Positions 12,043 through 23,571 of a stretch of DNA of 64,000 bases are shown here, one piece after another. Position 1 is the stretch's first letter; each line of letters opens with the position of its first letter. The DNA lies in the NCBI GenBank assembly GCA_030762175.1, contig CM060842.1, positions 66,155,001 to 66,219,000 of the forward strand. The letters run 5' to 3'. Below the pieces are notes generated by a model. The model searched no databases. It had not been told where the DNA came from and saw only the letters and a program-made list of their open reading frames with translations. Source of the DNA: Metallyticus violacea. Taxonomy: Eukaryota > Arthropoda > Insecta > Mantodea > Metallyticidae. Position numbers and translations under genes: made by a program.

Positions 12043-12199
12043 GTATCTATTCAATTTCTTGAAACATCTCAACAGAACACTAGCAAGTCTAGATTATCAA
12101 ACACACAATAAAAACTAAGAAAAGAATTACACCTGAATCCAGAGAAAGAAGAAAATACAAGAGTCATTCAATGCAGACATAGGTATACTTGTTCGTTGA

Positions 12200-12660
12200 T
12201 TCAATGATACCTGAATTAGTAACTAACATAAAGATTGATAAAATTGGCTTAAAATTATCAGTAGAAGAATCTTGGGCTAAATATAGGCCATTATTATGAT
12301 AATCAATTACAAGAAATAAATAAAGGGAATTTTGTATATACAATGGTGGATATTTGGTCATAGCGTAAAAGGAGTTTTTAGGGGTGATTGCACATTAGAT
12401 CGATGCTGAAACAATAAAGAGAAAATATAGAAATATAGCATGTCGTAGATTCACAGAAACACATCATTTTAAGCTTATTAGAGCCTTTTTAGGGAAAATA
12501 CCCCTCAATTTTTGCTTAGATAACAATAACATACAAGCTAAAATAAATGCAACAAGAGCAGTAAAAGTATTTGCAGTTCACCATGAGAGCATTCAAACAC
12601 AAGAACCTGCAGAAGAAACGAGAGGGAAATTCAGCGAAAGAATTGCAAGGTCTATTGATT
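12200..12660 (+). pseudogene. hAT transposase pseudogene, first half
   Basis: Forward-strand translation across several frames gives, in order, ISRRILG, then YNNQLQEINKGNFVYTMVDIWS, RKRSF, GVIAH, IDAETIKRKYRNIACRRFTE, and AVKVFAVHHESIQTQEP. These correspond to the catalytic block of hAT transposases, where TVDIWSSRKR.F.GVTAHWID precedes RKS.ILACRRF and a TDNGSNFVKAF motif. The last appears here as a degraded NATRAVKVF. Internal stops replace the tryptophans and other positions, so no product is possible. Confidence 0.8.
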
Positions 12661-12714
12661 AATGAAAATGAAATTGATAAGGTTGTTCAAAGAGTATCTA
12701 ATTTTTATTAAGGT

Positions 12715-14640
12715 TTTTCGGGTTATCTAGCCTCAGACAAATAAAACTAAAGCTTTCTGCCATCCTGAATTCTATGGTTTTCACCAGGAACTTTGTGCAC
12801 ACCGTATGATAGATGACATAGTGGGTTAATGGCCAGCCTGTGTTTGGTCGCTGCGTTCCTACCGTGTATCAGATTTTGCCGCAAGGTTAATGGGTTGTAG
12901 TAGGATGAATTTAATGAGGTTGAAGAGCAGGTAGAGTTACGATTCCTCCGCTGAAGGAATGAATGGAACTACCATTATCCGGTTTTAAAACACTATGGGC
13001 ATGTTCTGGTCAATAAAGCTACTAGAATGACCATAGAGCGTGTTGCTATGGCTTAAAGAACAGTCGTCCAGGAACTTAACAAAAGGCGATACTTGTTTAT
13101 GTTGTTTGCTTTGTTTTAGGGATGCTATGCAAAAAAAATTTGTTTTAGTTTTGTTTTTACCCATTAATAGAAAGGAAGCTATAGCTGTATGATTGGTAAC
13201 ATGCTGGACACCCATCAAGTGTCGACCACGCCCAATGGGATTTAACTTAATCGGCGGTTCCATGAGAGACCGCAGGAGTGCGTAGCCAATTGGCTAGGTA
13301 TCAGCGGGACCTACTGTTTTTGTAACATTGTAAAAGCTATTATGGTTAACTGATCCTAAGCAATCACAGGAAGGGAACTTAAGATTGCCCCGCAATTTTT
13401 TGGTTGAGCCAGGCAATGGAGATTTTCAGGTCTGGGAGAATCCACTTGGAATAGCATGATAACATTTACATACAGAAACTTGAATTGACATTGCTAATAC
13501 ACACGAAAAATGATCAGATCCTGAACGACTGATTATCTACTGTCACATGAGGATTACTGCAGTACAATTTAGAGCTTACAGATATGGGACACGCAGCAGA
13601 TATCCTGAGAAACATGCCCATCTGCAGTATAGCCGAGCAGTCCAAACAGGAAATATACCTACATCTACCAGTCTTTAGAATCTTCATTCCTACTCTATGA
13701 TTAAACCCCTTCGCGGCAGGAACATCAGCAGCATTGTACAGCTGATCACTAAATCATCCTTTTAGTCTCAAACTGAGACTATGACCGTTAATGCTGGGGA
13801 GATTGCTTTTCCCTATTTTAGTTCTGTTGCTAAAGCCGGTCAATTTTTTGGTAGTTATTGACCATAATACACTGAGTTGTAAGCCATTGTTCCGGTTAAA
13901 GTTGTGTATTTCTAGATCTATTACAATTGCTTCCTTGATTAACCTGTCATGGCATCCTTAAGGTTCTAAACGATGACCTCATCAAAAAGAATGTTATAGT
14001 CTGACTGCGTTTGTGTTTAGTGCATCGTTCTAACATTGTTCGGTCGGTCTGTTCTACATATGCCTTACCTTATCGACATGAATGCTATAAATTTCTGGAA
14101 CCTTTAGACGGACCTGGTCCTTCACAAGTCTTAAATATTGTCGAACTTCGTTGGCGGCAGGAAAATAGACTTAATGCTGTTTCTGGCCAGAATGCGTGAG
14201 ATTTTCAATAAAACAGGAAGAAAACACCTCTATTCGTCGTTTCTGATTCGCTGTTTGGAGGGCTTTAAGTGGCTTGATCTCTCTTGGGATAGTTCTTTTG
14301 TGAGCTTCTTGAATGTCTTTTTGGGAGTAATCGAACATTTTAATGCAACTTGAAGATAGTACGAGATGTTTCCTGTTCTATATTATCTATATTATCTGTC
14401 TGCTGCTTCTTAGGCACGTTTAAATAGGGTAGTAAAAATGTTTTCTTCCCTTATTGGGGTAGCTGAGACTACGTCCATGTGTTGGCTATAAGGTTTGGTT
14501 TCCTGTAGTCTTTATTTCCAGAATTTTTAATTATGGTTTTTCATAAATGGAAGGGAACCAGGCTGTTGAGAGTTGGAGAAAGACTTGTTGATTCTCTTCT
14601 CCATGGGGGCCAGACAACGATAAAGTAAACTATACCTTAC
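12715..14640 (-). mobile_element. Penelope-like (GIY-YIG) retroelement remnant inserted in the hAT element
   Basis: On the minus strand, the 3' half of a Penelope-type RT / GIY-YIG protein is recognisable across frames. The order is FIVWPPW-like RT end (about 14620), KDYRKPNLIANT (14510), LFKRA (14420), CFLPVLLKISRI then SIKSIFLPPTKFDNI (14220-14140), LRLVKDQVRLKVPEIYSI (14120-14070), AYVEQTDRTMLERCTKHKR (14060-14000), and DRLIKEAIVIDLEIHNFNRN (13950-13880). The GIY-YIG-type block, AYV.QTDR.......KH, is degraded. 12715-13640 would be its 3' non-coding part and has no independent evidence. Many stops and frameshifts are present. The RT catalytic YxDD region is absent, consistent with 5' truncation. 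Confidence 0.75.
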
Positions 14641-15590
14641 CACACTCTCAATTTGATAGTAACGGTATATACTGAAGAAATTCTCACCACCAATTTAGAA
14701 CTATCCAATGTTCACCAGAGCGTCATAGAAAAATGCAATTCTCTTTGGAGAAAGTTAAATGTGCCAAAATTTGCACAAATGATTCAGTATGTGTTGGACC
14801 ACAGTCTTAGCCGACCAGGATCGACTATATGTTGATTTATTGAAACAAATTATTTCAATAAAAGATATCAATACAACGTTACATAAAGTCCTTTGCTTAA
14901 AACACAGGACAACCAATATCATTACATTGAAAAAATATTTGTCTTGCGTGGAACTTGCAGCAGAAAGGTTTAATATACTTAAAGTAGAAGAAAAAAAACA
15001 TTTTATGACAAAGGGTTGCAAACAATTTTCACATTGTAAAAGAAACTGCGTGCATTACTTCAGTGTGTGAAGCATTGCTTAAAGACGCAGAAAATAGATT
15101 AAAAATGTATTGAAATTTCTGGACCTGAAGCTGAAAATGTCATTATTGCATCAATGTCAGTTACCCGATTCAAAAATAAACTATTTTCTTGAATGTCATA
15201 TGCTGAACAAGATGGGTTGAAAATTTTACCCATTTTAGTTCCGGCAGAGGAATTTGATGAAGTAACAAGAGACGATGCAGATCGATTCTAAAAAAGGTCC
15301 AGGAAAAATTAATTTAATTATTTCGATGTTCTGGACAATAGTTCTGCATTTGAACAGCTTTAAGCAAAGGCAAAACATATGATTTTTGGTAATTTTTAAG
15401 ACTGTCGAAGTGTTGATATTTTAAAATGATACTAAGAAATTAAATTCTTTTTCTAAAGTTTAATACCCCTTTACAAATTGGCCAGTTGAAAGATTGTTTT
15501 CTTTTTCAACCATGACAAATACACAAAGAAGATATACTGTCATAAAATGATTGAGAAAAGAGTAGTTATTAAAAGCTAATCTAAACTATA
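14640..15590 (+). pseudogene. hAT transposase pseudogene, second half with dimerisation region
   Basis: Forward translation gives CNSLWRKLNVPKFAQMIQYV then LDHSLSRPG, a frameshift, LYVDLLKQIISIKDINTTLH, LKKYLSCVELAAERFNIL, a segment like FKNKLFS after VIIASMSVTRF, and finally a C-terminal NWPVERLFSFSTMTNTQRR-like stretch with frame changes. This is the usual order of the C-terminal half of a hAT transposase, whose end is the alpha-helical dimerisation domain. Several stops are present. It continues the frame and orientation of the 12200-12660 part on the other side of the Penelope-like insertion. Confidence 0.8.
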
Positions 15591-15881
15591 ATAAATTATG
15601 TCTTTCCACTCTTTTATTTTAATTTCAATAATTTAAAATGAAATCATGTCAGAATACAATTACTGATTCCAGTAATTATAATCTTTAAATTATTGAAACA
15701 TGTAATCGAAGTATCTAAGAAGTAGTTGATTACTTTCTGTAATTACGTATACATTTTGCCCAACTCTGACCACAATGGAAACTCTACTCTCAAAATGTTC
15801 ATTTGTATAGAATGTGGAGTGCTGGACATTGTTCCCGACACAGCGAAGGAAAGCCTTTCTGCCGCTTCCCGTAGTCTGCTT

Positions 15882-16045
15882 GTTTTTTTTTTTTTTTGAT
15901 TTGATTTACGGATGCTCTTTAACATCTCAGGTCATCAGCATCCCATTCAATTCAGGGCGTGAAACGGCTGATAAATTTTGTTCAGAGGCCTCTTTTTTCA
16001 GGCTTGAGGTTCTTTTGTGTACCGTAAATGTACGACACGGGATGT
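15882..16045 (-). repeat. SINE family B, copy 2 (5'-truncated, T15 tail)
   Basis: The reverse complement matches the copies at 1040-1245 and 38798-39102 through tgtcgtacattta, ggcttgaggttcttt, cccattcaattcagggcgtg and the 3' tail. A run of about 15 T at 15883-15897 is the poly(A) end of the minus-strand copy. No tRNA-like head is present. Confidence 0.8.
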
Positions 16046-17211
16046 TACCGTGTATTGCACGGGCAATAAAACATCCGTGAGGGATTCACAAATCCTTCAC
16101 CAGTGGTTCCTTAAGTTCGACTTAGTATATTGATTTCCATATTTATTTAAATGGTTTATTGTGCTGCAAAATCCAAGAGGACAACTTATAACAACGGGCT
16201 CTTTAAGCAAACAGAGGGCAAGCAATTTTTAGAATGAATAAAATGTTATCTTAACTGATATAAGTTAATACTTGAAACAAATTTCATTATACTTTTAGTT
16301 AGGATTAATTTAAATTTACGTGTAAACCTTAGGATTACTTCATTTTGAGATCTCATTGTTAAAAGCAACTCATTTGAGACGGTTTCCAGTCCCTTTTTGG
16401 CATCTCACATTAAGCAAGTTAAAGCGGGGGGAGGAGAAGAAAGCAAGAAAGAAAAAGAATTAAAATACAGAAATATTAGTAATTTGTTAGCTTCTAAGGC
16501 GGAAATATTATTAGCATTTTGTAAATGAGAACCTGATTTACAGCACTAAGGGCTGGCGATCACAGCACGCTACCAGCGGAAAGTGGTAAGAGGAAAGGCT
16601 GTAAATCGTCGAAAGTAAATGGTTTCCTGATAGATGTTTGCCACACTGGCACGCAACAAGCACTGGTATGCTTACGTACTCACATAACACAGAAAGAAAA
16701 TCGACAAGCCTTAAACTCTAGAAAAGCTCTCTCCACACTGTCCCCCTGGGCCCTTTTCTTAACATGTATTTTACCATTTCCAGACTTGCAAACATTACTC
16801 TGCAATATATTCATGCATGACTACCATGCCATCGATTTTTCTGGGCATCGTTATCAATTGCTATGAGAAAATAGTTGTATCATCCAAACAAATTTTGATC
16901 CACATGTTGCATCTGCTTCCAAAATATTGTCATTACTTCTTGTATATTTTTTCGGTTCAAATTTTGTGTTTTATTTTTCAGTTAGTATAACCGATCCCGT
17001 TTGTTCAACTGGTTTTGAGAGAGCATCGGTACTATCAAACTTTTCCTCCGGTATAGTAAAATATTGATCCTGTTGTTATTACTTACTAATTGTTCTGTTA
17101 CTACGTGAATTGAAATCTTTTCTGAAATTCTATGCGAGACTAAGCGTTTGAATCTATTTCTATAAATTTCTATAAATAAAATAGGTTGGAATGAATAATA
17201 AACTTCAAAAA
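16046..17211. other. AT-rich non-coding intron sequence
   Basis: Nothing recognisable was found. Confidence 0.45.
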
Positions 17212-17280
17212 TTCGGCGAACCGCGGTCTTCGGTCTTCCGTTCCGATGTTCTACCAACTGAGCTATAGTGTCCTTCCTGC
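17212..17280 (-). repeat. tRNA-like SINE head or tRNA pseudogene
   Basis: Read on the minus strand: ggacactatagctcagttgg then tagaacatcggaacggaaga, ending gcggttcgccg. The A box (tagctcagttggtaga) is intact. The B box is truncated (GGTTCGCCG rather than GGTTCGANNCC), and the 3' acceptor strand is missing. It is therefore not a working tRNA gene and is most likely a fragment of a tRNA-derived SINE. Confidence 0.6.
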
Positions 17281-17429
17281 ACGGAGTCACGAACTTCTCT
17301 CATCTTGGACACCCGCTTCACAGGGCTAGTATGAAAGCACTATTTTATATATATAAAAGGAAACTGTTTTGTACTTTAATAAATTTCCAAACCATAGCTC
17401 AAACAGCAAATGGGGATGGCTTGTTCATT

Positions 17430-18140
17430 TTTGACAGTCTACAAAGTAGAAGACCATAGGGTCACCAACTTGCCTATTTCTTTTCCAATTCTCCCCCATT
17501 CTAGATATAAAATTGCGTCCTTCGGAACCAATCTTTGAAGCAGCCATGTCTTGTTTCTTTACACAACCTCCCCTTGTGCGCATAGCATTGTCATGGTGAA
17601 GCAGCAATCCTCGCAACCCAAACTTCAATCTTCTTTCTATTGGGGAGGCAAGGTGACTTTTTTTGTTCCTGGAATGCAATGTTTGCAATGTGCCCACTTG
17701 CTGACAAGAAACTGGCAACCATTTTCCTGTCTACACGTCCACCTCGCTTAACCTTCACTGGGATCGTCATCGCAGTGTGCCTGCCTCTTCGATTCCGGAA
17801 TGTAATGGTAAATACAACTTTCGTCACCTATTAAGATCTCGTGTAGACGTCGATCTCTGGCAATATCCTGGTATCGTTCCTTTCTTACTGCCTTTTGAGA
17901 TTCTGTGAAATGAGATTGTGGAGTACGACCCAATACAACAACACAGGACGATTTTCTAACACTTGCGGCTAATAAATGTTTACAGACTCCGTATCTCAAG
18001 TCAATCGCGGATGGTTCTTCACTTGCTGCTACATAAGGGATGTTTTCATCTATGAATGTGTTGCTGTGACTTTTGCTGGCTCAGGTTGCTTAACAATCTA
18101 ACAAATCATCGCACGAAAATGCTCTTGAGTCACCTTCATC
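17430..18140 (-). pseudogene. mariner transposase pseudogene
   Basis: The minus strand gives, across two frames, ERYQDIARDRRLHEILIGDE then SCIYHYIPESKRQ (first catalytic block, where mariners have GDETW or GDESW followed by Y.PE.K.QS). These are followed by KVKRGGRVDRKMVASFLSAS and GHIANIAFQEQKK, which equal the usual KM.A.FFG..GH.A.V.LE segment. The final part of the catalytic domain (AMRTRGG, near 17590-17560) is degenerate. The tryptophan after the first catalytic acid is Cys here, and frameshifts split the frame near 17830. Confidence 0.8.
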
Positions 18141-18490
18141 AGACCCTGGGAGCATGATCTCTTGTTTCTCTATTTGTCTCTTCATCAATTTTGATTCCCA
18201 GATAAATGCAATTATCTAACCACTGTACTCTTCCATTTCTCACATATGTACAATTGTCCACCGTTTTTAAATTCGAAAATTTGTTTCTTTTCTTAGTTCT
18301 CGATACACTCATTTGGCATCATATGTGCGTATTTCTCGCAAGGTTGATAATTGCAAAAAACAAATCAACTGCAACACAACCCGAAATCTGAATATTACTT
18401 ATTGTTGGCAGAAATTTTTGTTTTTCATCATATTTTGTAATATATAAATAACAAATCAATTGATCAAAACTGAATTCATCATTCACAGTA

Positions 18491-18768
18491 CCGCCACGAG
18501 TGGCCGTGATCGTTAAGGCGCGGACTCGTGAGCGGAAGGTCTGGGGTTCGAATCCCGCCAGGGCCGTCCTTCCTGACTGGGGTTTTTCCCAGGTTTTCCT
18601 CAGTCTTCAGAAATGGCAAATGCCGGGGAGGTACCCTAAACTTAGGCTTGCAATGTTTCCTTCCTTAAAAAAAAATCCCTTTCCCAATTTACAATTTCAT
18701 CTCACATATAGTATCCACCGCCTGTGGTGCCTCAGTAGTAAAAACGGGCGTTAAACACCATTAAAAAT
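18491..18768 (+). repeat. tRNA-derived SINE, family A, copy 1
   Basis: The head resembles a Leu/Ser-type tRNA: A box tggccgtgatcgttaaggcg, B box ggttcgaatcc. The body is shared with five other copies (cctcagt, aaatggcaaatgccggggag, taccctaaacttaggc). The 3' end reads aaacgggcgttaaacaccat followed by an A-rich tail. The bases ttcacagt occur just before (18482-18489) and just after (18773-18780), a likely target-site duplication. Confidence 0.9.
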
Positions 18769-18780
18769 ATCCTTCACAGT

Positions 18781-20985
18781 TACCACTACCCTCTGGAAAG
18801 CACTGCCGTCTCATGTTAAAGCACTGCTGGTAACAACAATGTGGAATATTACTGCAAAAGTATTTATTTGGAGAATACAGTATATAGTAAGTATTATGCT
18901 CAAATTGTTAATGTCATTAACTGTGTTGTATGTATTGAAATCATAATTGTCGTGAAATGAAACAGAAGATCTTGCGGTCTTAATTTCGCTAGGTAAAATA
19001 AATAAACACACGTATATAATTATTACATCACTTCATCTAGCTTTAAATGTTAATTATTATTTTAAAGCAATTCTAAAAGTAGCTATTTGTGTTACGATGT
19101 TGGTAAACAACTAAAAATGTCTTATTAAATGCCCCGGTTTACAAAGATAATATTATGTGTATTATGTTTTTGCGACAATTTTTAAAAGTCTTTATGCATT
19201 GTTTTCTAAAATGTTGTATTACAGAGTATTTTTAGCATCTGTTCACTGGGAATTTATTAAATTGGACTAATATGACTTATGTTAGTGTTCATAGTTAGTT
19301 TAAGCATTAAAATGTTGTACATACATTTGTGATACAGAGTTATGTTAGTATCGTACACAGGTGAGCCAGAATAACACCAAACAGTTTTCAAACAAGATTC
19401 AGGGGATGTATTTGAGTATTCTCATGTAGAGAATAAGTGTCCGTAAACACCTTTGTTTATGATATAGGACACTAAAGTTAATCAATAACCGCGTCCCTTG
19501 GCTCATGTATGAAGATTGTAACTCGCCCTACAACATAACATTTGTTTCTCCTTTAGCATATTGTTATTACAATAACAAAAGGTCATAATAGGAAGAGCAA
19601 CAAGATAATGATCATAAAACTCTATGGCCTTAATATTATTTGGACTAGTATATAAGCATACTTCTTTGGATACTCACTAATGTGTTAGGGAATTTAGCAC
19701 GTTATGTAGGTGTGCTAAAACAAGAAAGATATACTTGGACTAATAAAACCCACCTCACTACAATTATAACACCAGGAAGGGTTCAAATTCTCTACAGAAT
19801 CGTTAATTAGTGTGCGTTACACCCACTTTCCAGGCTAACAAATCTCTTCACTTTCAATTCATATGACTGCTCTATAAAAACAAGACTGCCGTACTTCAAC
19901 GTCTGTCTGATGTCAGCAAGGCATACTCTGTGATCATATGGATTACATGCCATGCACATCGGCCCTTGAGAGCAGAAGTTGTAATTGCTTTTAGAGCAAG
20001 GAAATTAACGCCAGCATTTTACTGGCCTGGAAATTCTATTTCTGTACACGTTTGCAGACCTGCAATGTTATTAATGTTCAAGAATTAATTAAAGTCGACT
20101 TATTCTGCATGACTCTTTCCTTATATTATCAGATCTTAACGGCAAAATTTTACTCATATGCACGCAAGTATTCTACCTTATTTAACAGTAAAAACGCAAT
20201 AATAGCATTTAATTTTGTACTTTTCATGTAAAATTCAACCAGAGTTCAAAAATGTTAAAATACCTTTTAAAGATAAAAACAGAAGTTTTAATGTTCTCAT
20301 AAATCTTCAAAAGCTTGAAATATTGTCATGTCCTGATTTTCAGAATTAATTTCTTTTTAAACCCCGACCAAATAATAAATAGTTCCGCGTTACGGTGCAA
20401 ATTTGCGAAAAGGAAATAAAGAACTATTTTATATCTTTATGCTTTCCTCGAGTCAACTTAATAATGATGCACGAAAAGTTCATATTTTATCACAGCCTCT
20501 TGCTTCAAATGGTTAATCTATGGGCATCATCTTAAATTTTCACTTGATTACAAAGCGTTTAACTACTATGCCTTTGCTCTATGAATTCTAAGTAACACAT
20601 AAGGAAGAATCACCCTTAGGAAACCCTATTTGGCTAGTCATAAATGAATTTCGGTTAATAAGTATTACTAAAAGAACATTATTTCACAATTAAATGCAGG
20701 AAAGCTTAGCCTTGAGTAAAAAAAAGCATCCTTTTTAGAGATAGCCATTATATAATCATAGCACAAAGATTTATATTTATTAAAATACTGAGATTATTCA
20801 AATAACTATCAATTTATATTTTATTACAATTGCGCAGAGAATGTACCATGCGATCAGCTTTGTTTTCCCCAGGAGTGTATTGCCTAGGGAGGAGCGCACC
20901 GCTCTTAACCGGGTCTCGGTGATTAGCGGGTGGGAAAAACAACAAAATAAACCAATCAAAGTACAATACACAAATCAATTTAAGA
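18781..20985. other. AT-rich non-coding intron sequence
   Basis: No gene, RNA or repeat family is recognised. Short frames here lack motifs. Confidence 0.45.
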
Positions 20986-20989
20986 AGAC

Positions 20990-21310
20990 ATTACCAAATC
21001 AATTGAGATGTTGAAACTGTCCGCCTTCATTCTACACACATTTTTGGTATCTCTTTAGGAAATTATTCGTCACTCGCTGTAGCTGATTTTGACAAAACTG
21101 GACAATTTCCTGGCGAATATTATCTTTTGAGTTCTTGTGTTCTTGTACAGGGCATTTTTTTTAATTTACCCCAAAGATAGTAATCTCGGGTTGTGAAATT
21201 TAGTACCCTTTTGTACAGATCCATATGAAATTTCCACATGTGCAAGACGACAAAGAGATTTTCTAGAGAAATTTTCTGAACAATTACCAAGTTAATGTAA
21301 TCTTTCTCCA
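20990..21310 (-). pseudogene. C-terminal fragment of a Tc1/mariner-superfamily transposase
   Basis: The minus strand reads TTRDYYLWGKLKKMPCTRTQ followed by LKR, a region equivalent to a helical E..R.....S...R end, and KMCVE.RRTVSTSQLI. Many insect DD34-type transposases end with TPLDFFLWG.LK..VY.T then a C-terminal MCIEQ.GGHFEHLL; the correspondence is clear though degraded. The catalytic domain upstream (toward higher coordinates) is not recognisable beyond about 21311. Confidence 0.65.
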
Positions 21311-23528
21311 CCGAGAACCTTAAGCCGTTTATTCTTCTTTTTTTTTTCTCTCTCTCTCCCTTAGGCTCAACGCTTCCAGTTCAATGAAATTTATTATAAA
21401 GATTACGGAGTGCTTTACAATCTGGAGCGTCTATGCCCACGAATCTTGCTTGAAACAGTCTTTGAACTTCACGAGCTTGACTGGGTTAATATATATGAAT
21501 TGTACATAAAGACACGTTGTGCTGGCGTAAACACATCAGTCAACATATAAGCAAGCAGGGGTTCTCTCATAGGGGGAAAAAACGCGCCACGGGGGAAAAC
21601 ATCATTGTAGTTCATCACGCATGCATGAGAAGTGATAGAGCACTATTGACTACCCCACCACCTCTTTGGCTTTGCAACTTCTCTTCTCCATAAACCGAAT
21701 GATCGAAGTAGAAGTTTCATAGCTAGTGGTAACAATTTCAATTTTAAATATAGACTGACAAAATAACACACAAAACACAACGGAGGAAATTGCATTAAAC
21801 TTTCAATTTACACCCACCTTACAGTAACAGGATAAGTATTAATTTAAACTTTCAGTAGAAATTGCACACTCCCATTATACAGCATGTAAATATAAAATAA
21901 CAACGCTATCAATACAGTCATATCCTTTCCAAAAACGCTTTGTTTACACGCTAGGGCTGAAATAAAAAGAACACAAGTAGGCCTTTAACCCGCAATACTC
22001 TGAAAGTCACGCATACATATTTATTGGCACAGTTCCAGACCAAACGAATATTTTGATTTTTAGTTTCTTCATTTGTGTGGCAATTGGGAATGAAATATGG
22101 CGGGCATGTACACAAATGCAGACTTCATCAAAAAGCTTATTATATAAGGATAACCCGGAATGCTATCAAAGCATCAGCCCGCTCACACTATGTTTCCAAA
22201 ATTGGAGCGGCAGGTGCTGAAACAAGCATCTCGGGTTCTAAGAAAAAGCAGTATTTCCGTGTTTTGAAGAATAGAGTGACACGCCGGAATGTTGGCCATA
22301 CTCTGCGTGTAGCTCACATGTCGGTATAACAAGTTGAGAATAATGAGCATTTTCACTTCGTGCCATATCTAGAATGATTTCGCTCCTGGTGTGATCTTTT
22401 GTCCATGGCTGCTCTGAAACTATGCAGGTACCTCACTTCCTACCCCTTATCCTCTTTTTCTTATCAAAAAGGCATTTTCAGCTCCAGAAACAAGTCACAA
22501 ATGGGCTCAAGAAAAGTCTCATACATGCATATCTGTTGCCACCAACATCATTTCTCCGTCAACGGTGGGCATAGATTATCAATGATCATCTGATCGGCCC
22601 TTACTTATTATCACAGCGACTTACTGGCGATATTTCCCTAACATTTCTCCAAGAAGTCTTGCCCGAGATATCCAAAGTGCTTACTTCGAAAGTTTGTGAA
22701 ATGTGATTCCAGCACAATTCTTATGTCGTGTGATATTTGGATGAAGCCTTAGGGAATAGATGGTTTGGACATGGATGCAAAGATCTTGTTTTCCTCGCAC
22801 TCAAGGCTTTAATCCTTTGCTTTTCTTTCTCTTCGAGTAGAGGCAAACCTTAATAATCTCACCCCATCCAACCCAGTTTAAGTGTATTATAGCCTTCTCT
22901 TTCATCTAAATAGTAGAACACTGCCACGAGATACCTGATAATCATGCAGCGTTGCCACTGTCACTTTTGTACATCAAAGACTGAGCAAAAGCAATGAAAA
23001 TTCTCTTTTTCTCATATTATTAATAGTATATGGAATGTCTTAATAAATAAAGAAATTATCTACTATCACTTTCACACACTAAACATATACTGAAAGAGAT
23101 TGCGGGCATCACGATATTGTTTTCATGATTAAGTGCATCATATCAACGTAACATAAATAAGCAGCAGGATAGTTGTAAAAATCTTCGTTCTAGACAAAAG
23201 GCCATCAAAGTATGTCCTGCACTTTACATGCAAATCCTTGTGAGACTCCACTGGAAATATCTGCATCAACTGCTGGAACTACCCAGAAAACGCCGGGAAT
23301 CTTTCAGAGAATTCAGTGTAACGTGGTCATGCCGTTGTCTTCACCGCACCAATGAGCAACATTTCTTTGTCTTACTCTTCAATAACAGCGGCTATGTCAG
23401 CTCCACTTCTGGGGTATGATTCAGTGTTGTAATATTTCTTCCTGGAACATTGGCATCATAGAACAATTTCCAAGAGAAATGTTAACCATGCGTTCTTCAG
23501 AACTTGAGATGGCGACAGACACTGCACT

Positions 23529-23571
<43 letters not shown>

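Larger units (their letters stand above)
11266..15769 (+). mobile_element. decayed hAT element, interrupted by a Penelope-like element
   Basis: The right end, read inward, is cagagttgggcaaaatgtat, a hAT-style CAG-starting terminus. The left end near 11266 starts cagcgcaatatcttgcaaaa and aligns loosely with it. Subterminal sequence on both sides carries repeated TAATCGATTAC / TAATTAC motifs, which are common near hAT ends. Two parts of one hAT transposase, in the same orientation, lie between the ends (12200-12660 and 14640-15590). No clear 8-bp target duplication is visible, so the borders are approximate. Removing the inserted 12.7-14.6 kb block leaves about 2.6 kb, a normal hAT size. Confidence 0.65.
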
